A DNA stretch of 64,000 nucleotides. Source: Paracoccaceae bacterium (GTDB lineage Bacteria; Pseudomonadota; Alphaproteobacteria; Rhodobacterales; Rhodobacteraceae). Below the pieces are notes generated by a model. The model saw nothing but the letters and a program-made list of their open reading frames with translations, had not been told where the DNA came from and did no database searches. Shown here in pieces: positions 41,730 to 50,994 of the stretch. The stretch spans positions 70,361 through 134,360 of the forward strand of contig JAGQRV010000018.1 of the NCBI GenBank assembly GCA_020425125.1. Reading direction: 5' to 3'. The first letter of the stretch is position 1. Every line of letters starts with the position of its first letter. Both the position numbers and the translations under genes were made by a program.

Positions 41730-42266
41730 ATGGCCGCTTTCCTGCGGCCGGAAGTGCGCGCGGCGGCCTGGCGCTGGCGCGAGGTTCTGGCTGGCAGCGC
41801 GGTTGCGCTGTTCGGGCTCTGGTGGATCGTCGCGACAACGGCGCTGACCGCCTGGCTCGGAGGTGTCGTGGTGTTGTTTGGCGTTGCGCTGATCGTGACG
41901 GGGTTTCAGCGCGGGCGGTTCCGCACCGAAGGCGGCGGCCCCGGCATGGTGCGCGTGACCGAGGCCGAGATTGCCTATTTCGGGCCGCTGACCGGCGGTG
42001 TCATTGCGCTCGACCTGATCGACACGATCTCGCTCGATCCCACGGGCAAGCCGCTCCACTGGATTCTGATGGGGCGCGACGGGCGTCGGGTCCACATTCC
42101 GGTAACTGCCGCCGACGCCGAACTTCTGCTGGACGCCTTCGCGCAGCTGCCGGGGTTCCGGACCGAACCGATGCTTGATGGGCTTGCCCATCCGGGCCGC
42201 GCGGCGCAGGTGATCTGGCGCCGGTCCCCGCCTGTCGCAGTGGCGCTGCCGCCCCGGATCCATTGA
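41730..42266 (+). CDS. Small two-helix membrane protein, unknown function
   Basis: A 178-residue protein with two hydrophobic segments near the N terminus (VLAGSAVALFGLWWIVATTAL and LGGVVVLFGVALIVTGF), then a soluble beta-rich domain of PH-like character (GPGMVRVTEAEIAYFGPLTGG). The ATG at 41730 has a strong GGAGG site, so I prefer it to an upstream GTG. It sits between rsmE and gshA on the same strand and is probably co-transcribed. I do not recognise a function. Confidence 0.72.
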   Translation: MAAFLRPEVRAAAWRWREVLAGSAVALFGLWWIVATTALTAWLGGVVVLFGVALIVTGFQRGRFRTEGGGPGMVRVTEAEIAYFGPLTGGVIALDLIDTISLDPTGKPLHWILMGRDGRRVHIPVTAADAELLLDAFAQLPGFRTEPMLDGLAHPGRAAQVIWRRSPPVAVALPPRIH

Positions 42267-42326
42267 CACCCCGGTCAATTCACTTCACGTCTTCGGCCCG
42301 AAGCGGCAGCGACCGGAGGATACGCC

Positions 42327-43697
42327 TTGTCCATACCCCAATCCGGCGGCGGTCCGATCGAGAGCCGCGACCAGCTTGCCGCCTATCTCGAAGCCGGCTG
42401 CAAGCCGAAACCGGCCTGGCGCATCGGCACCGAGCACGAGAAATTCGCCTATTGCCGCGATACGCTGAACCCGTTGCCCTACGACGGCGAGCGTTCGATC
42501 CGGGCGGTGTTGGAGGGATTGCGGGATTCCTTCGGTTGGAGCGAGATCTGTGAGGGCGGCAACATCATCGGGCTCGAGAAGGGCGGTGCCAATGTCAGCC
42601 TGGAGCCGGGCGGGCAGGTGGAGCTGTCGGGCGCGCCGCTGGTGTCGATCCACGAAACCTGCGACGAGGTGAACGCGCATCTGCGCGAAGTGCAGACGGT
42701 GGCCGACAAGATCGGCGTCGGCTTTATCGGCCTGGGCGCCGCACCGATCTGGACCCACGACCAGATGCCGATGATGCCGAAGGGGCGCTACAAGCTGATG
42801 ACCGCCTACATGCAGAAGGTGGGCACGCACGGGCTTCAGATGATGTACCGCACCTGTACGGTTCAGGTGAATCTCGACTTCGCGTCCGAAGCGGACATGG
42901 TTCGGAAACTGCGCGTCGCGCTTGCGCTGCAGCCGGTCGCAACGGCGCTCTTTGCCAATTCCCCCTTCTTCGAAGGCAAGGTGAACGGCTTCAAGTCATG
43001 GCGGTCGCGGATCTGGCGCGATCTCGACCCGGCGCGGACGGGCATGCTGCCATTCGTGTTCGAGGACGGCATGGGGTTCGAGCGCTGGGTGGATTATGCG
43101 CTCGATGTGCCGATGTACTTCGTCTACCGGGACGGCAGGTATATCGACGCGCTCGGCCAGTCCTTCCGCGATTTCCTAAAGGGCGACCTGCCGGCCTTGC
43201 CCGGGGAATTGCCGACGCTGAGCGACTGGGCGGATCACCTGACCACGATCTTTCCCGAGGCGCGGCTTAAGAAATTCATCGAGATGCGCGGCGCCGATGG
43301 CGGACCATGGCGGCGGCTTTGCGCGCTTCCGGCATTCTGGGTCGGGTTGACCTATGATGAGGGCGCGCTCGATGCCGCCTGGGATCTGGCGAAAGGCTGG
43401 GATGCCGAAACCCGCGAGGCCTGGCGCGTCGCCGCGTCGAGGGATGGGCTGCAGGCCGAAGTGGGGGGGCGTTCGATGCGCGATGTCGCGCGCGAGGTGC
43501 TGGCGATCGCCCAGTCCGGTCTCGTGGAGCGGGCAATGCCGGGGATGGGCGGTCTGGTCCGGGACGAGACCCATTTCCTCAATGCCTTGCAGGAGAGCGT
43601 CGAGTCCGGGCGCACGCCGGCCGACGAGTTGCTGGACCACTACCATGGCGACTGGCAGGGCGATCTCAGTCGCATCTACGCCGAATACAGCTATTGA
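42327..43697 (+). CDS. gshA: Glutamate--cysteine ligase
   Basis: A 456-residue ligase of the plant/alphaproteobacterial type, joining glutamate and cysteine in the first step of glutathione synthesis. Characteristic stretches are WRIGTEHEKFAY, SLEPGGQVELSG, MYRTCTVQVNLDF and DALGQSFRDFLKG. The start is TTG at 42327, chosen for the GGAGG seven bases upstream and because no ATG fits. It is convergent with the beta-lactamase-family gene. Confidence 0.93.
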   Translation: MSIPQSGGGPIESRDQLAAYLEAGCKPKPAWRIGTEHEKFAYCRDTLNPLPYDGERSIRAVLEGLRDSFGWSEICEGGNIIGLEKGGANVSLEPGGQVELSGAPLVSIHETCDEVNAHLREVQTVADKIGVGFIGLGAAPIWTHDQMPMMPKGRYKLMTAYMQKVGTHGLQMMYRTCTVQVNLDFASEADMVRKLRVALALQPVATALFANSPFFEGKVNGFKSWRSRIWRDLDPARTGMLPFVFEDGMGFERWVDYALDVPMYFVYRDGRYIDALGQSFRDFLKGDLPALPGELPTLSDWADHLTTIFPEARLKKFIEMRGADGGPWRRLCALPAFWVGLTYDEGALDAAWDLAKGWDAETREAWRVAASRDGLQAEVGGRSMRDVAREVLAIAQSGLVERAMPGMGGLVRDETHFLNALQESVESGRTPADELLDHYHGDWQGDLSRIYAEYSY

Positions 43698-43703
43698 TGA
43701 GTC

Positions 43704-44729
43704 TCAGCTGCGCGCGGCCGGGAGAATCTTCTCTGTCAGAAGAGCCATCAGGTCGCCGAAATAGCCCGCGCTCCTGGCAGGCCGGGTCGGGTCCGAAGTG
43801 ATGACGACGGTCAGGCGCCGTGCTGGCGCCAGTGCGACGACCTGTCCGCCATAGCCCCGCGCAAGGGCCAGGGTTGTTCTGTCGCCCCGCCCCAGGAACC
43901 AGCCATAACCGTAGGCGAGCCCCGAGTACGGCGACCGGGTGCGGGGCCGGAGGCTCTCCTGCACCCAGTCACTGCTGAGGACCTGCGTGCCGCGCCAGTT
44001 TCCGTGTTGACGGACCATCTCGCCGAAACGCAGCAGTGCCAAGGGCGAAAGTGCCATCTCGTTGCCGCCCAGAAAGAAGCCCTGCGGGTCGCGGGTCCAG
44101 GGCGGGATGTCGATGCCGAGCGGTTCGCCGATCCAGTCGCGGCTCATGGCGAGCAGATTCTGGCCCGACGCTTCGGCCAGAGCGGCACCGAGGACATGAT
44201 AACTGCCGGTGGAATAAAGCATCGCGGCGCCCGGATCGGCGACGAACGGCTGGCGCAGGGCATAGGCGACCCAGTTCGGGCTCGCTACCCAGGCGCCGTA
44301 GTTTGGCCCCGAGGTTCGGGCGAGCCCGGCCCGCATCGTCACCAGGTCTTCCAGGGTCAGTCCGGCGACCCGCGGGTCGGCATCCGGCGGGATCAGTCCA
44401 GGCGCCACGTCGCCCAGCGTCGCCCCGATCCCGGGCACCACACCCCGGTCGATCGCGGCGCCGGTCACGCTGGCGACCAGTGTCTTGGAGACGGATTTCA
44501 CGTTGACCGGCCTATCCGGCTGCGGGCCGCGAAACGACTCGGCAAAGACGGTGGCGCCATCCTGCGCAATCACAAGGCAGTGGAGCTGGTTGAGCTTCCG
44601 TGCGGCGTCGGCCGCCGCGGCGAAACGCTCCGGTCCGGCGGGTGCCCTGCGCGCCGCAGCGATACCCAGCATACCGCTCAGCACGGTGCGGCGGGCAACC
44701 ATGAAGTCTGTCTGGGCCATGGCGGGCAT
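43704..44729 (-). CDS. Beta-lactamase-fold serine hydrolase
   Basis: A 341-residue class C beta-lactamase-like hydrolase (AmpC/EstB type). The SVSKT tetrad (SxxK) and the YSTGSYH segment (YxN-like) are present, and the N-terminal RRTVLSGMLGIAAARRAP looks like a Tat-type signal. The natural substrate is unknown: it could be an esterase or peptidase rather than an antibiotic-degrading enzyme. The start at 44729 is supported by an AGAGG site. Confidence 0.82.
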   Translation of the reverse strand: MPAMAQTDFMVARRTVLSGMLGIAAARRAPAGPERFAAAADAARKLNQLHCLVIAQDGATVFAESFRGPQPDRPVNVKSVSKTLVASVTGAAIDRGVVPGIGATLGDVAPGLIPPDADPRVAGLTLEDLVTMRAGLARTSGPNYGAWVASPNWVAYALRQPFVADPGAAMLYSTGSYHVLGAALAEASGQNLLAMSRDWIGEPLGIDIPPWTRDPQGFFLGGNEMALSPLALLRFGEMVRQHGNWRGTQVLSSDWVQESLRPRTRSPYSGLAYGYGWFLGRGDRTTLALARGYGGQVVALAPARRLTVVITSDPTRPARSAGYFGDLMALLTEKILPAARS

Positions 44730-44755
44730 GTAGCGTCGCCTCTGCCTGAAGCCAG

Positions 44756-45529
44756 TCAGGACGCCCGAAATGGATCCTCGGGATAGCTGACGCCGGCCAG
44801 GTAGAGCCCGTGCGGTGGCGCGACCGGACCGCAGGCCGCGCGGTCGCGAGCCTCCAGTGCCGCTGCGACGTCTTCAGGTCGCCACGCACCGGCTCCGACG
44901 CGCTCGAGCGTGCCGACGAAGCTTCTGACCTGATTGTGCAGGAAGCTTCGGGCGCGGACATGGAAGCGGTACTCGACGCCGTCATGGCGCGGAATTTCCT
45001 CGACGCGGAGTTCGCCCAGTGTCTTCACCGGGCTGTCGGCCTGACATTCCGCGGCGCGGAAGGTGGTGAAGTCGTGGCGGCCGATCAGGCAGTCGGCGCC
45101 TGCCTGCATGGCCGGGGCGTCGAGCGGCGCGCGAACCTGCCAGACCAGACCTGCTTCGAGGACTGCAGGGGCTCGGCGGGCCAGCACCCGAAAGAGATAG
45201 CGCCGTTCGGTGGCCGAAAACCGTGCGTGCCAGCCGTCGGGGGCTCGGGCTGCCGCCAGCACCGCGACCGGAGCCGGTTTCAGGTGAAAGTTCAGTGCTT
45301 CGGCAAGACGGAATGGTGCCCAGTCGCGCGTCAGGTCGACCTGGGCGACCTGTGCCAATGCATGGACGCCCGCGTCGGTCCGTCCGGCCGCAGCGATCGA
45401 CGGAACGTCCGGTTCGAGCCTGGCGAGTGCTGCCTCCAGCGCGCCCTGGACGGTGGGAAGGTCGCGCTGGCGCTGCCAGCCCGAAAAGTCGGCACCTTGA
45501 TATTCGATCCTGAGGGCGAAGCGCGGCAT
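44756..45529 (-). CDS. truA: tRNA pseudouridine(38-40) synthase TruA
   Basis: A 257-residue TruA, which converts uridines 38-40 of tRNA anticodon stems to pseudouridine. The catalytic aspartate is D52 in [15 protein letters not shown]. Other TruA motifs are [12 protein letters not shown] and [20 protein letters not shown]. The frame is open far upstream, but homology begins at the ATG at 45529. It ends 27 bases after the start of the serine hydrolase gene. Confidence 0.95.
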   Translation of the reverse strand: MPRFALRIEYQGADFSGWQRQRDLPTVQGALEAALARLEPDVPSIAAAGRTDAGVHALAQVAQVDLTRDWAPFRLAEALNFHLKPAPVAVLAAARAPDGWHARFSATERRYLFRVLARRAPAVLEAGLVWQVRAPLDAPAMQAGADCLIGRHDFTTFRAAECQADSPVKTLGELRVEEIPRHDGVEYRFHVRARSFLHNQVRSFVGTLERVGAGAWRPEDVAAALEARDRAACGPVAPPHGLYLAGVSYPEDPFRAS

Positions 45530-45724
45530 GGCGGCGGACCTAGCCAAGCCGGGCCTGTCCTGCAACCGGCAAGGTGTGATCGGTGCGGCAGCACGGACGG
45601 AGGTGCTGCCGCCAGCTGGCCTCGGTGACTTCAGGTCCGGCAGACCGTCCTTGCAGGCGGGATGGCTGGCAATCGCGGCGCCAAGGCCATATGTCGGGAT
45701 GGAGGGGCGGAACGAGGACAGGCC

Positions 45725-47149
45725 GTGGTTCTGGGACGACTGGCGGACGAGTTGACGCGCGGCATCGACACGGTCACCGGCGCGGTCGGCGAAGTTCTGT
45801 TCGAGCCGACGCTGCGACTGGGGGTGACGGGGCTGAGCCGTTCGGGCAAGACCGTCTTCATCACGTCGCTGATCGCGAACCTGCTGGACCGGGCACGCAT
45901 GCCGCAATTGGCCGCGGCAGCAGACGGGCGGATCCTCTCGGCCTTCCTGCAGCCGCAGCCCGACGATACCCTGCCGCGCTTCGACTACGAGGCGCACTAT
46001 GCGGCGCTCACCGCACCCGATCCGCACTGGCCCGACAGCACACGTGCGGTGTCGCAGCTTCGCCTGTCGCTCCGGCTTCGTCCGGCAGGCCTGATCGGCG
46101 GGCTGACGGGCAGTGTGACCGGGCCGCGGACGCTGCATCTCGACATCGTCGACTATCCCGGCGAATGGCTGCTTGACTTGGCGCTGATGGAGAAGGATTT
46201 CGCCGCCTGGTCTGCCGATGCACTGGCGCGGATGGAGTTGCGACCCCGCCGCGACCGCTATCAGGCGGCGCTGGCCGCCACCGACCCGGCGGCCCGGCTG
46301 GAAGAGCCGAACGCGCAGGCGCTGGCCCAGGCCTTCACATCCTACCTGCATGCCGCACGCGCCGCCGGCTTCTCGGATTGCACACCGGGACGCTTTCTGC
46401 TGCCGGGCGACCTGGCAGGGTCGCCGGTGCTCAGCTTTGCGCCGCTGCCGCCGGGGCCGTCGCCGCGCGGATCGCTGCGTGCCGAGTTCGCCCGCCGGTT
46501 CGAGGCCTACAAGTCCAAGGTGGTCCGGCCCTTCTTTCGCGACCATTTCGCCCGTCTCGACCGCCAGATCGTGCTGGTCGACGCGCTGAGTGCGATCCAT
46601 GACGGGCCGCGCGCGGTGGACGACCTGCGGCGGACCCTCACGGAGGTTCTGACTGCGTTTCGCCCTGGCGTGGCAAGCTGGCTGGGCCGGCTGCTCGGGG
46701 CACGACGGGTTGACCGCATTCTCTTTGCCGCCACCAAGGCCGACCACCTGCACCACCGCCAGCATCCGCGGCTGACGCAGATCATGGAAGCGCTGGTGGC
46801 CGATGCCCGTCGCCGCGCCGATTTCGCTGGCGCCCGGACCGAAGCGATGTCGATCGCCGCCTTGCGGGCGACCGTCGAGGAGACCCGCGAGCATCAGGGC
46901 GCGAGTCTCGACATGGTCCGCGGCCGGATCGAGGAAACCGGGAAGACGGCGGCATTCTATCCGGGCGAACTGCCGGCCGAGCCGGGATTGCTGCTCGGCG
47001 CGGCCCGCGACGGGGCCGAGCGATGGCTCGACGCGGATTACGGGATGATGCATTTCGCGCCCGCGGTGCTGAACCTGAAATCCGGAGAGGGGCCGCCGCA
47101 TATCCGCCTCGACCGCGCTGCGCAGTTCCTGATCGGAGACCGGCTGTGA
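45725..47149 (+). CDS. YcjX-family GTPase-like protein (DUF463)
   Basis: A 474-residue P-loop protein with Walker [11 protein letters not shown] near the N terminus and [13 protein letters not shown] as the switch/Walker B segment. YcjX is a stress-induced GTPase-like protein of uncertain function. The GTG at 45725 begins the [13 protein letters not shown] block, which matches family starts, with GAGGAC before it. The upstream open frame to 45662 is uninformative. It is followed by the YcjF-like gene, as in other proteobacteria. Confidence 0.87.
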   Translation: MVLGRLADELTRGIDTVTGAVGEVLFEPTLRLGVTGLSRSGKTVFITSLIANLLDRARMPQLAAAADGRILSAFLQPQPDDTLPRFDYEAHYAALTAPDPHWPDSTRAVSQLRLSLRLRPAGLIGGLTGSVTGPRTLHLDIVDYPGEWLLDLALMEKDFAAWSADALARMELRPRRDRYQAALAATDPAARLEEPNAQALAQAFTSYLHAARAAGFSDCTPGRFLLPGDLAGSPVLSFAPLPPGPSPRGSLRAEFARRFEAYKSKVVRPFFRDHFARLDRQIVLVDALSAIHDGPRAVDDLRRTLTEVLTAFRPGVASWLGRLLGARRVDRILFAATKADHLHHRQHPRLTQIMEALVADARRRADFAGARTEAMSIAALRATVEETREHQGASLDMVRGRIEETGKTAAFYPGELPAEPGLLLGAARDGAERWLDADYGMMHFAPAVLNLKSGEGPPHIRLDRAAQFLIGDRL

Positions 47150-47186
47150 GCGCGCGCGGCCTCTCCGCCCGCGAAAGGACGTTGCC

Positions 47187-48200
47187 ATGAGCGTTCCCAA
47201 GGGTCCCGTGCTCATCGACCTCGAAGACGAAGGTGCGGCCGCTCCCCGACCCGACGAGGCACCGCCCGTGCCGGACGATGACGGGGCGGGGGGGGCGCCG
47301 ACCGGCGCAGCGATGCAGCGCCTTGCGGCCTATGCCGGGCGGCCGCGCAATCGGCTGGCCGGGTGGTTCTGGGGACTTCTCGGCGCCATCGTTGCCGCCT
47401 TCGGCTCGCTCGCGCTCTGGGCAGCGGTCGATGCGGTCCTGGCCCGGAGCCCACTTCTGGCGACACTTCTGGGAGTGCTGCTCGTCGCATTCGCGGTGGT
47501 CTGTGCCGCGATTGTCCTGCGCGAGTCGCTGGCATTCATGCGGCTTTCCCGGCTCGATCGGTTTCAGCACGCCGCCGCACAGGCGATCGCCGACCATGAC
47601 CTCGCCTCGGCCCGTCGGGTTGCCGACGATCTTGTCGCCTTCTATGGTGCGCGCCCCGAGCTGAAATGGCGCCACGACGACGTTCAGGCGCGGCTGGACA
47701 CGACCTTCGATGCGGATGCGGTGCTCGGACTGATGGAAACCGATATCCTGGCTCCTCTCGACGCGGAGGCGCGCCTGCGGGTCGAAGCGGCGGCGCGCCA
47801 GGTCGCCACGGTCACCGCCATCGTGCCGCTCGCCCTGGCTGACGTGGTCACCGCACTCACCGCTAACCTGCGCATGATCCGTGCCGTGGCCGAGATCTAT
47901 GGCGGGCGGGCGGGTACGTTCGGCACGTGGCGGCTGATGCGATCGGTGATGGCGCATCTGGTGGCGACCGGGGCAGTGGCGGTCGGCGACGACCTGATCC
48001 ATTCGGTGGCCGGGGGGTCCGTCCTGTCGCGGATTTCGCGCCGTTTCGGCGAGGGCGTGGTGAACGGCGCGCTGACCGCCCGGGTCGGCGTCGCCGCGAT
48101 CGAGGTCTGCCGCCCGCTGCCGTTTCGCGCCGCGAAGCGCCCGTCGGTGTCGGGAATGGTGAAACGCGCCCTGACCGGACTGTTTCCGGGCGGAAGCTGA
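47187..48200 (+). CDS. YcjF-like membrane protein (TIGR01620/DUF697)
   Basis: A 337-residue inner-membrane protein. It has an acidic, Pro-rich N terminus, two adjacent helices ([22 protein letters not shown] and [22 protein letters not shown]), and a C-terminal domain with the DUF697 block ([23 protein letters not shown]). In other bacteria it is paired with YcjX, and the pair is under heat-shock or phage-shock control. GAAAGGACG before the ATG supports the start. Confidence 0.85.
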   Translation: MSVPKGPVLIDLEDEGAAAPRPDEAPPVPDDDGAGGAPTGAAMQRLAAYAGRPRNRLAGWFWGLLGAIVAAFGSLALWAAVDAVLARSPLLATLLGVLLVAFAVVCAAIVLRESLAFMRLSRLDRFQHAAAQAIADHDLASARRVADDLVAFYGARPELKWRHDDVQARLDTTFDADAVLGLMETDILAPLDAEARLRVEAAARQVATVTAIVPLALADVVTALTANLRMIRAVAEIYGGRAGTFGTWRLMRSVMAHLVATGAVAVGDDLIHSVAGGSVLSRISRRFGEGVVNGALTARVGVAAIEVCRPLPFRAAKRPSVSGMVKRALTGLFPGGS

Positions 48201-48271
48201 CTCCGGCGTCACGTTCCGCCGGGGCCAAGCGGCGGGTACGACAGGGACGGAAGCGGTGGCAGGAGGGTGAG

Positions 48272-49102
48272 ATGTGCGCAACGGACGCAGTGGCAACGCA
48301 TTACGGCTCGGGGACCCTGCTCGACCGGATCGCGGCCGGCGTGGAGAGGCTTGGCCTGCCCCGACACGGCCTTGACCCTTCGGCTCTCTCCGGGGTCGGT
48401 GAGTTTCATATCGGCGGGGCCGCCGCGACCGAGCGGCTTTTCGACCAGCTCGACGTGCCTTCCGGAGCGCGGGTTCTGGATGTCGGGTGCGGCATCGGCG
48501 GGACGGCACGCCATGTCGCCGCCCGCACCGGGGCTCGTGTCACCGGTATCGACCTGACCGGTGAATTCGTGGCGACGGGCAAGGTGCTGACGGACTGGTG
48601 CGGGATGGCCGACCGGGTGACGCTGATTGAAGGGTCCGCGCTGTCCATGCCCTTCGGGACGGGCGACTTCGATCTGGCCTACATGCTGCATGTCGGCATG
48701 AACATCGCCGACAAGACCCGCCTCATGGCCGAAGTCGCGCGGGTTCTGAAACCCGGCGCGGTCTTCGCGATCTATGACGTGATGCGGGTTGCACCGGGCG
48801 AGATTGCCTATCCCGTCCCGTGGGCGGCACAACCTGGCATCAGCGCACTCGCTTCGCCCCATGCCTATCTGGACGCTCTGACCGCGGCCGGGTTCGCCCT
48901 CGTCGCCCAGACCGACCGCACGGAGTTCGCGCTCGATTTCTTCGCAACTCTTGCCGCCAGGGCGGCGGCCGCGGACGGGCCTCCGCCTTTGGGACTGCAC
49001 CTCGTCATGGGACCTTCTGCGCCCGACATGGTTGCAAACATGGCCCGCAATATCCGAGCGGGGCTGATTGCGCCGGTCGAGATGATTGTGCGGCGACGCT
49101 GA
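48272..49102 (+). CDS. SAM-dependent methyltransferase (class I)
   Basis: A 276-residue class I methyltransferase with motif I VLDVGCGIGGTARHVA, acidic GIDLTGEF, and the later DLAYMLHVGMNI and RVLKPGAVFAIYDVMRV. The layout resembles sarcosine/dimethylglycine-type and related small-molecule methyltransferases, but substrate is unknown. AGGAGGG precedes the ATG at 48272. A longer upstream frame is an overprint of the previous gene. Confidence 0.78.
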   Translation: MCATDAVATHYGSGTLLDRIAAGVERLGLPRHGLDPSALSGVGEFHIGGAAATERLFDQLDVPSGARVLDVGCGIGGTARHVAARTGARVTGIDLTGEFVATGKVLTDWCGMADRVTLIEGSALSMPFGTGDFDLAYMLHVGMNIADKTRLMAEVARVLKPGAVFAIYDVMRVAPGEIAYPVPWAAQPGISALASPHAYLDALTAAGFALVAQTDRTEFALDFFATLAARAAAADGPPPLGLHLVMGPSAPDMVANMARNIRAGLIAPVEMIVRRR

Positions 49103-49132
49103 CGGGGCGTTCAGAAGGCTGGGTGCGACCGC

Positions 49133-49549
49133 TCAGCCCAGTTTCGGAATTGCATCTGGTGGACGCCGGACATCCTCGACGCCCATGCGCAGGCCGCGCC
49201 CGATGCTGCGGGCCAGATCGCTCCAGGCCGCCGCCTTCTCGGACGGCAGCTCACGCCGTACTACCGTCTCGAACAGTCCCAGCCAGTGATCGAAATGCCA
49301 GCCCTCGACATTGCCCGCCCGCATGTGCGCGCCCATCGGGCTGCCCCGAAAGCCGGGCTGGCGCAGGATCACACCGCGCCAGAAAGCAGCGATCTTGGCT
49401 TCGTGCGCCGGCCAGCCGTCCGGAGGCACATGGGCGGCAAAGACCGGCCCCAGAATCGAATGACGCCGCACCTCGGAATAGAAGGCACGGACCACGCGAT
49501 CGATCTCGGCCGCGCTCACCTGAGGGGTTCGGAACTCTGGGTCCGCCAT
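49133..49549 (-). CDS. Group III truncated haemoglobin
   Basis: A 138-residue globin of the group III (cgb/ctb) type. The distal region is FYSEVRRHSILGPVFAAH, and the proximal part GAHMRAG..HFDHWLGLF matches the family. It binds heme and probably handles O2 or NO. It is convergent with the methyltransferase gene and divergent from the cupin gene by 120 bases. Confidence 0.88.
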   Translation of the reverse strand: MADPEFRTPQVSAAEIDRVVRAFYSEVRRHSILGPVFAAHVPPDGWPAHEAKIAAFWRGVILRQPGFRGSPMGAHMRAGNVEGWHFDHWLGLFETVVRRELPSEKAAAWSDLARSIGRGLRMGVEDVRRPPDAIPKLG

Positions 49550-49669
49550 GTCGGGGCTCCGGAATCTGACCGAACTAACCTGAGTGAAAAACTAGGAAAT
49601 GGCAAGGGGCGGGTTGTCGCTGGTCGTGCGGAGACCGGACCGCTACGGTGCTGGCGGGAGGACGACGCG

Positions 49670-50035
49670 ATGAATTTCCTTCACCTGACCGAAGACGACG
49701 CGGGCGTCTCGCATTTTTCGGACGGAGAGATCGAGCTGCGGGCGGCGGAATTCGCCCCGCCGGCGCCGCCGATGCCGATCTCGGAGCCCGAGCCCTGCGC
49801 GCGGCTCATCCACCTGATCCTGCCTGCAGGCTGGGGTGGCAAGAAACATCCGTCGCCCTGCCGGCAAATCGCCTACATGCTGTCAGGCCGCGCCGAAATC
49901 GTCGCCGGCGATGGCGAGCGCCGCGAAATCGGCCCCGGCGACATCTGGCGGATGGAGGACGTCACCGGCAGCGGCCATACGACCTCTGTCCTCGGAGACG
50001 ACAACGTACACATGGCCATTGTGCAACTCGACTGA
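49670..50035 (+). CDS. Cupin-domain protein
   Basis: A 121-residue single cupin. Motif-like stretches are KKHPSPCRQIAYMLSGRAEIVAG and GPGDIWRMEDVTGSGHTTSVLG. The fold could bind a metal, but only part of the canonical histidine set is evident, so catalytic activity is uncertain. GGGAGGACGACGC precedes the ATG at 49670. Neighbours suggest no pathway. Confidence 0.75.
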   Translation: MNFLHLTEDDAGVSHFSDGEIELRAAEFAPPAPPMPISEPEPCARLIHLILPAGWGGKKHPSPCRQIAYMLSGRAEIVAGDGERREIGPGDIWRMEDVTGSGHTTSVLGDDNVHMAIVQLD

Positions 50036-50054
50036 AGCCGGGAGGAGCGCTGAT

Positions 50055-50705
50055 ATGCGTCGCGTGCGGATCTTTCTGACAGCCACCGGATTGGCAGCTG
50101 GGATTGGGGCCTGCCCCGGCGCCGCGCAGGAGCAGGCCGGGCGCGATGCCTGCGTCGCGCATCTTCGCGAGACCGGCGGCCCGGATGCGGAGAATGGCAT
50201 AGACGTGCTCAAGACCGAATGGGCCCAGGCAGGAACGCTTGTGACCATGCGCGACGCGGGCGGCACGGTCTGGGAATGCATCGGTTACAGCGATGGTGCA
50301 ATCGGCGCGCTGAACGTCGTCGATGCTGCCGACGATGGCGAGGGCGCAATGGCCGGCAACACCGCCCGCGAAGGCCCGGAGGCCGGTGGGACGACCGGGA
50401 CGCAGCCGGTCCATTTCGCCAAAGGGACGACCGGCTCCACCTACGACGGCACGCTCACGCCGGGCAGCAGCATGCGCTATGTGCTCGGTGCCAGAAAGGG
50501 GCAGTTTCTGGACGTTGCCGTGATGCCGGACGGACCGGGCATCTCGTACCAGATCTTCAACCCAGACGGGTCGTTCCTTCTGGACATGATGGCACCTGAC
50601 ACTCCCTACCGCGGGCAGCTTTGGCAATCGGGCGACCACGTGGTCGAGGTCATCAATCGCGGCGATGCGCCGGGCAGCTACCGGGTCAGCTTCAGCATCG
50701 AGTGA
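50055..50705 (+). CDS. Secreted protein, unknown function
   Basis: A 216-residue exported protein. The first ~25 residues (RIFLTATGLAAGIGACPGAAQ) are a signal peptide. The C-terminal part (FLDVAVMPDGPGISYQIFNPDGSFLLD and HVVEVINRGDAPGSYRVSFSI) is a beta-sandwich of the kind found in inhibitor-like or PPC-type domains. A strong GGAGGAGC site precedes the ATG at 50055, 19 bases after the cupin gene, so they probably share a transcript. A lipid anchor is possible because of the cysteine at position 20. Confidence 0.7.
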   Translation: MRRVRIFLTATGLAAGIGACPGAAQEQAGRDACVAHLRETGGPDAENGIDVLKTEWAQAGTLVTMRDAGGTVWECIGYSDGAIGALNVVDAADDGEGAMAGNTAREGPEAGGTTGTQPVHFAKGTTGSTYDGTLTPGSSMRYVLGARKGQFLDVAVMPDGPGISYQIFNPDGSFLLDMMAPDTPYRGQLWQSGDHVVEVINRGDAPGSYRVSFSIE

Positions 50706-50814
50706 TGCGCGCGAGCAGGCGAAACCTGCGGCATCCGGCCGGAGAACGCGGCGCGCGCGTCGAGCGCTGACATTGCTTCGGAAGACCCGGACCCTTGCAC
50801 TCGAGATGGCTGGC

Positions 50815-50843
50815 TTTACCTCGGCTCGAGGCATGCCTATAAG
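50815..50843 (+). promoter_or_regulatory. Candidate ileS promoter
   Basis: TTTACC (50815-50820) and TATAAG (50838-50843), with a 17-base spacer, lie in the 289-base gap before ileS. The leader would be about 145 bases long. The rest of the gap holds no gene I can support. Confidence 0.4.
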
Positions 50844-50994
50844 CCGCGGCATGATCCGGAGGTTGGCCCTCATCCCGCGAATTACCGGCCCGGCGCTCTG
50901 AATCGGAGCCGCCGGGATAAGGCGCATGGCATGCCGCGCCGCTTTCTTCCGCCCAGATCCGCATTGCAGATGACTGCCCCAAGGATGCCGCCCC

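Noticed and set aside
50706-50994. T-box or other riboswitch before ileS
   Set aside because: T-boxes are not expected in proteobacteria and no T-box motif is present; only a promoter-like pair was seen.
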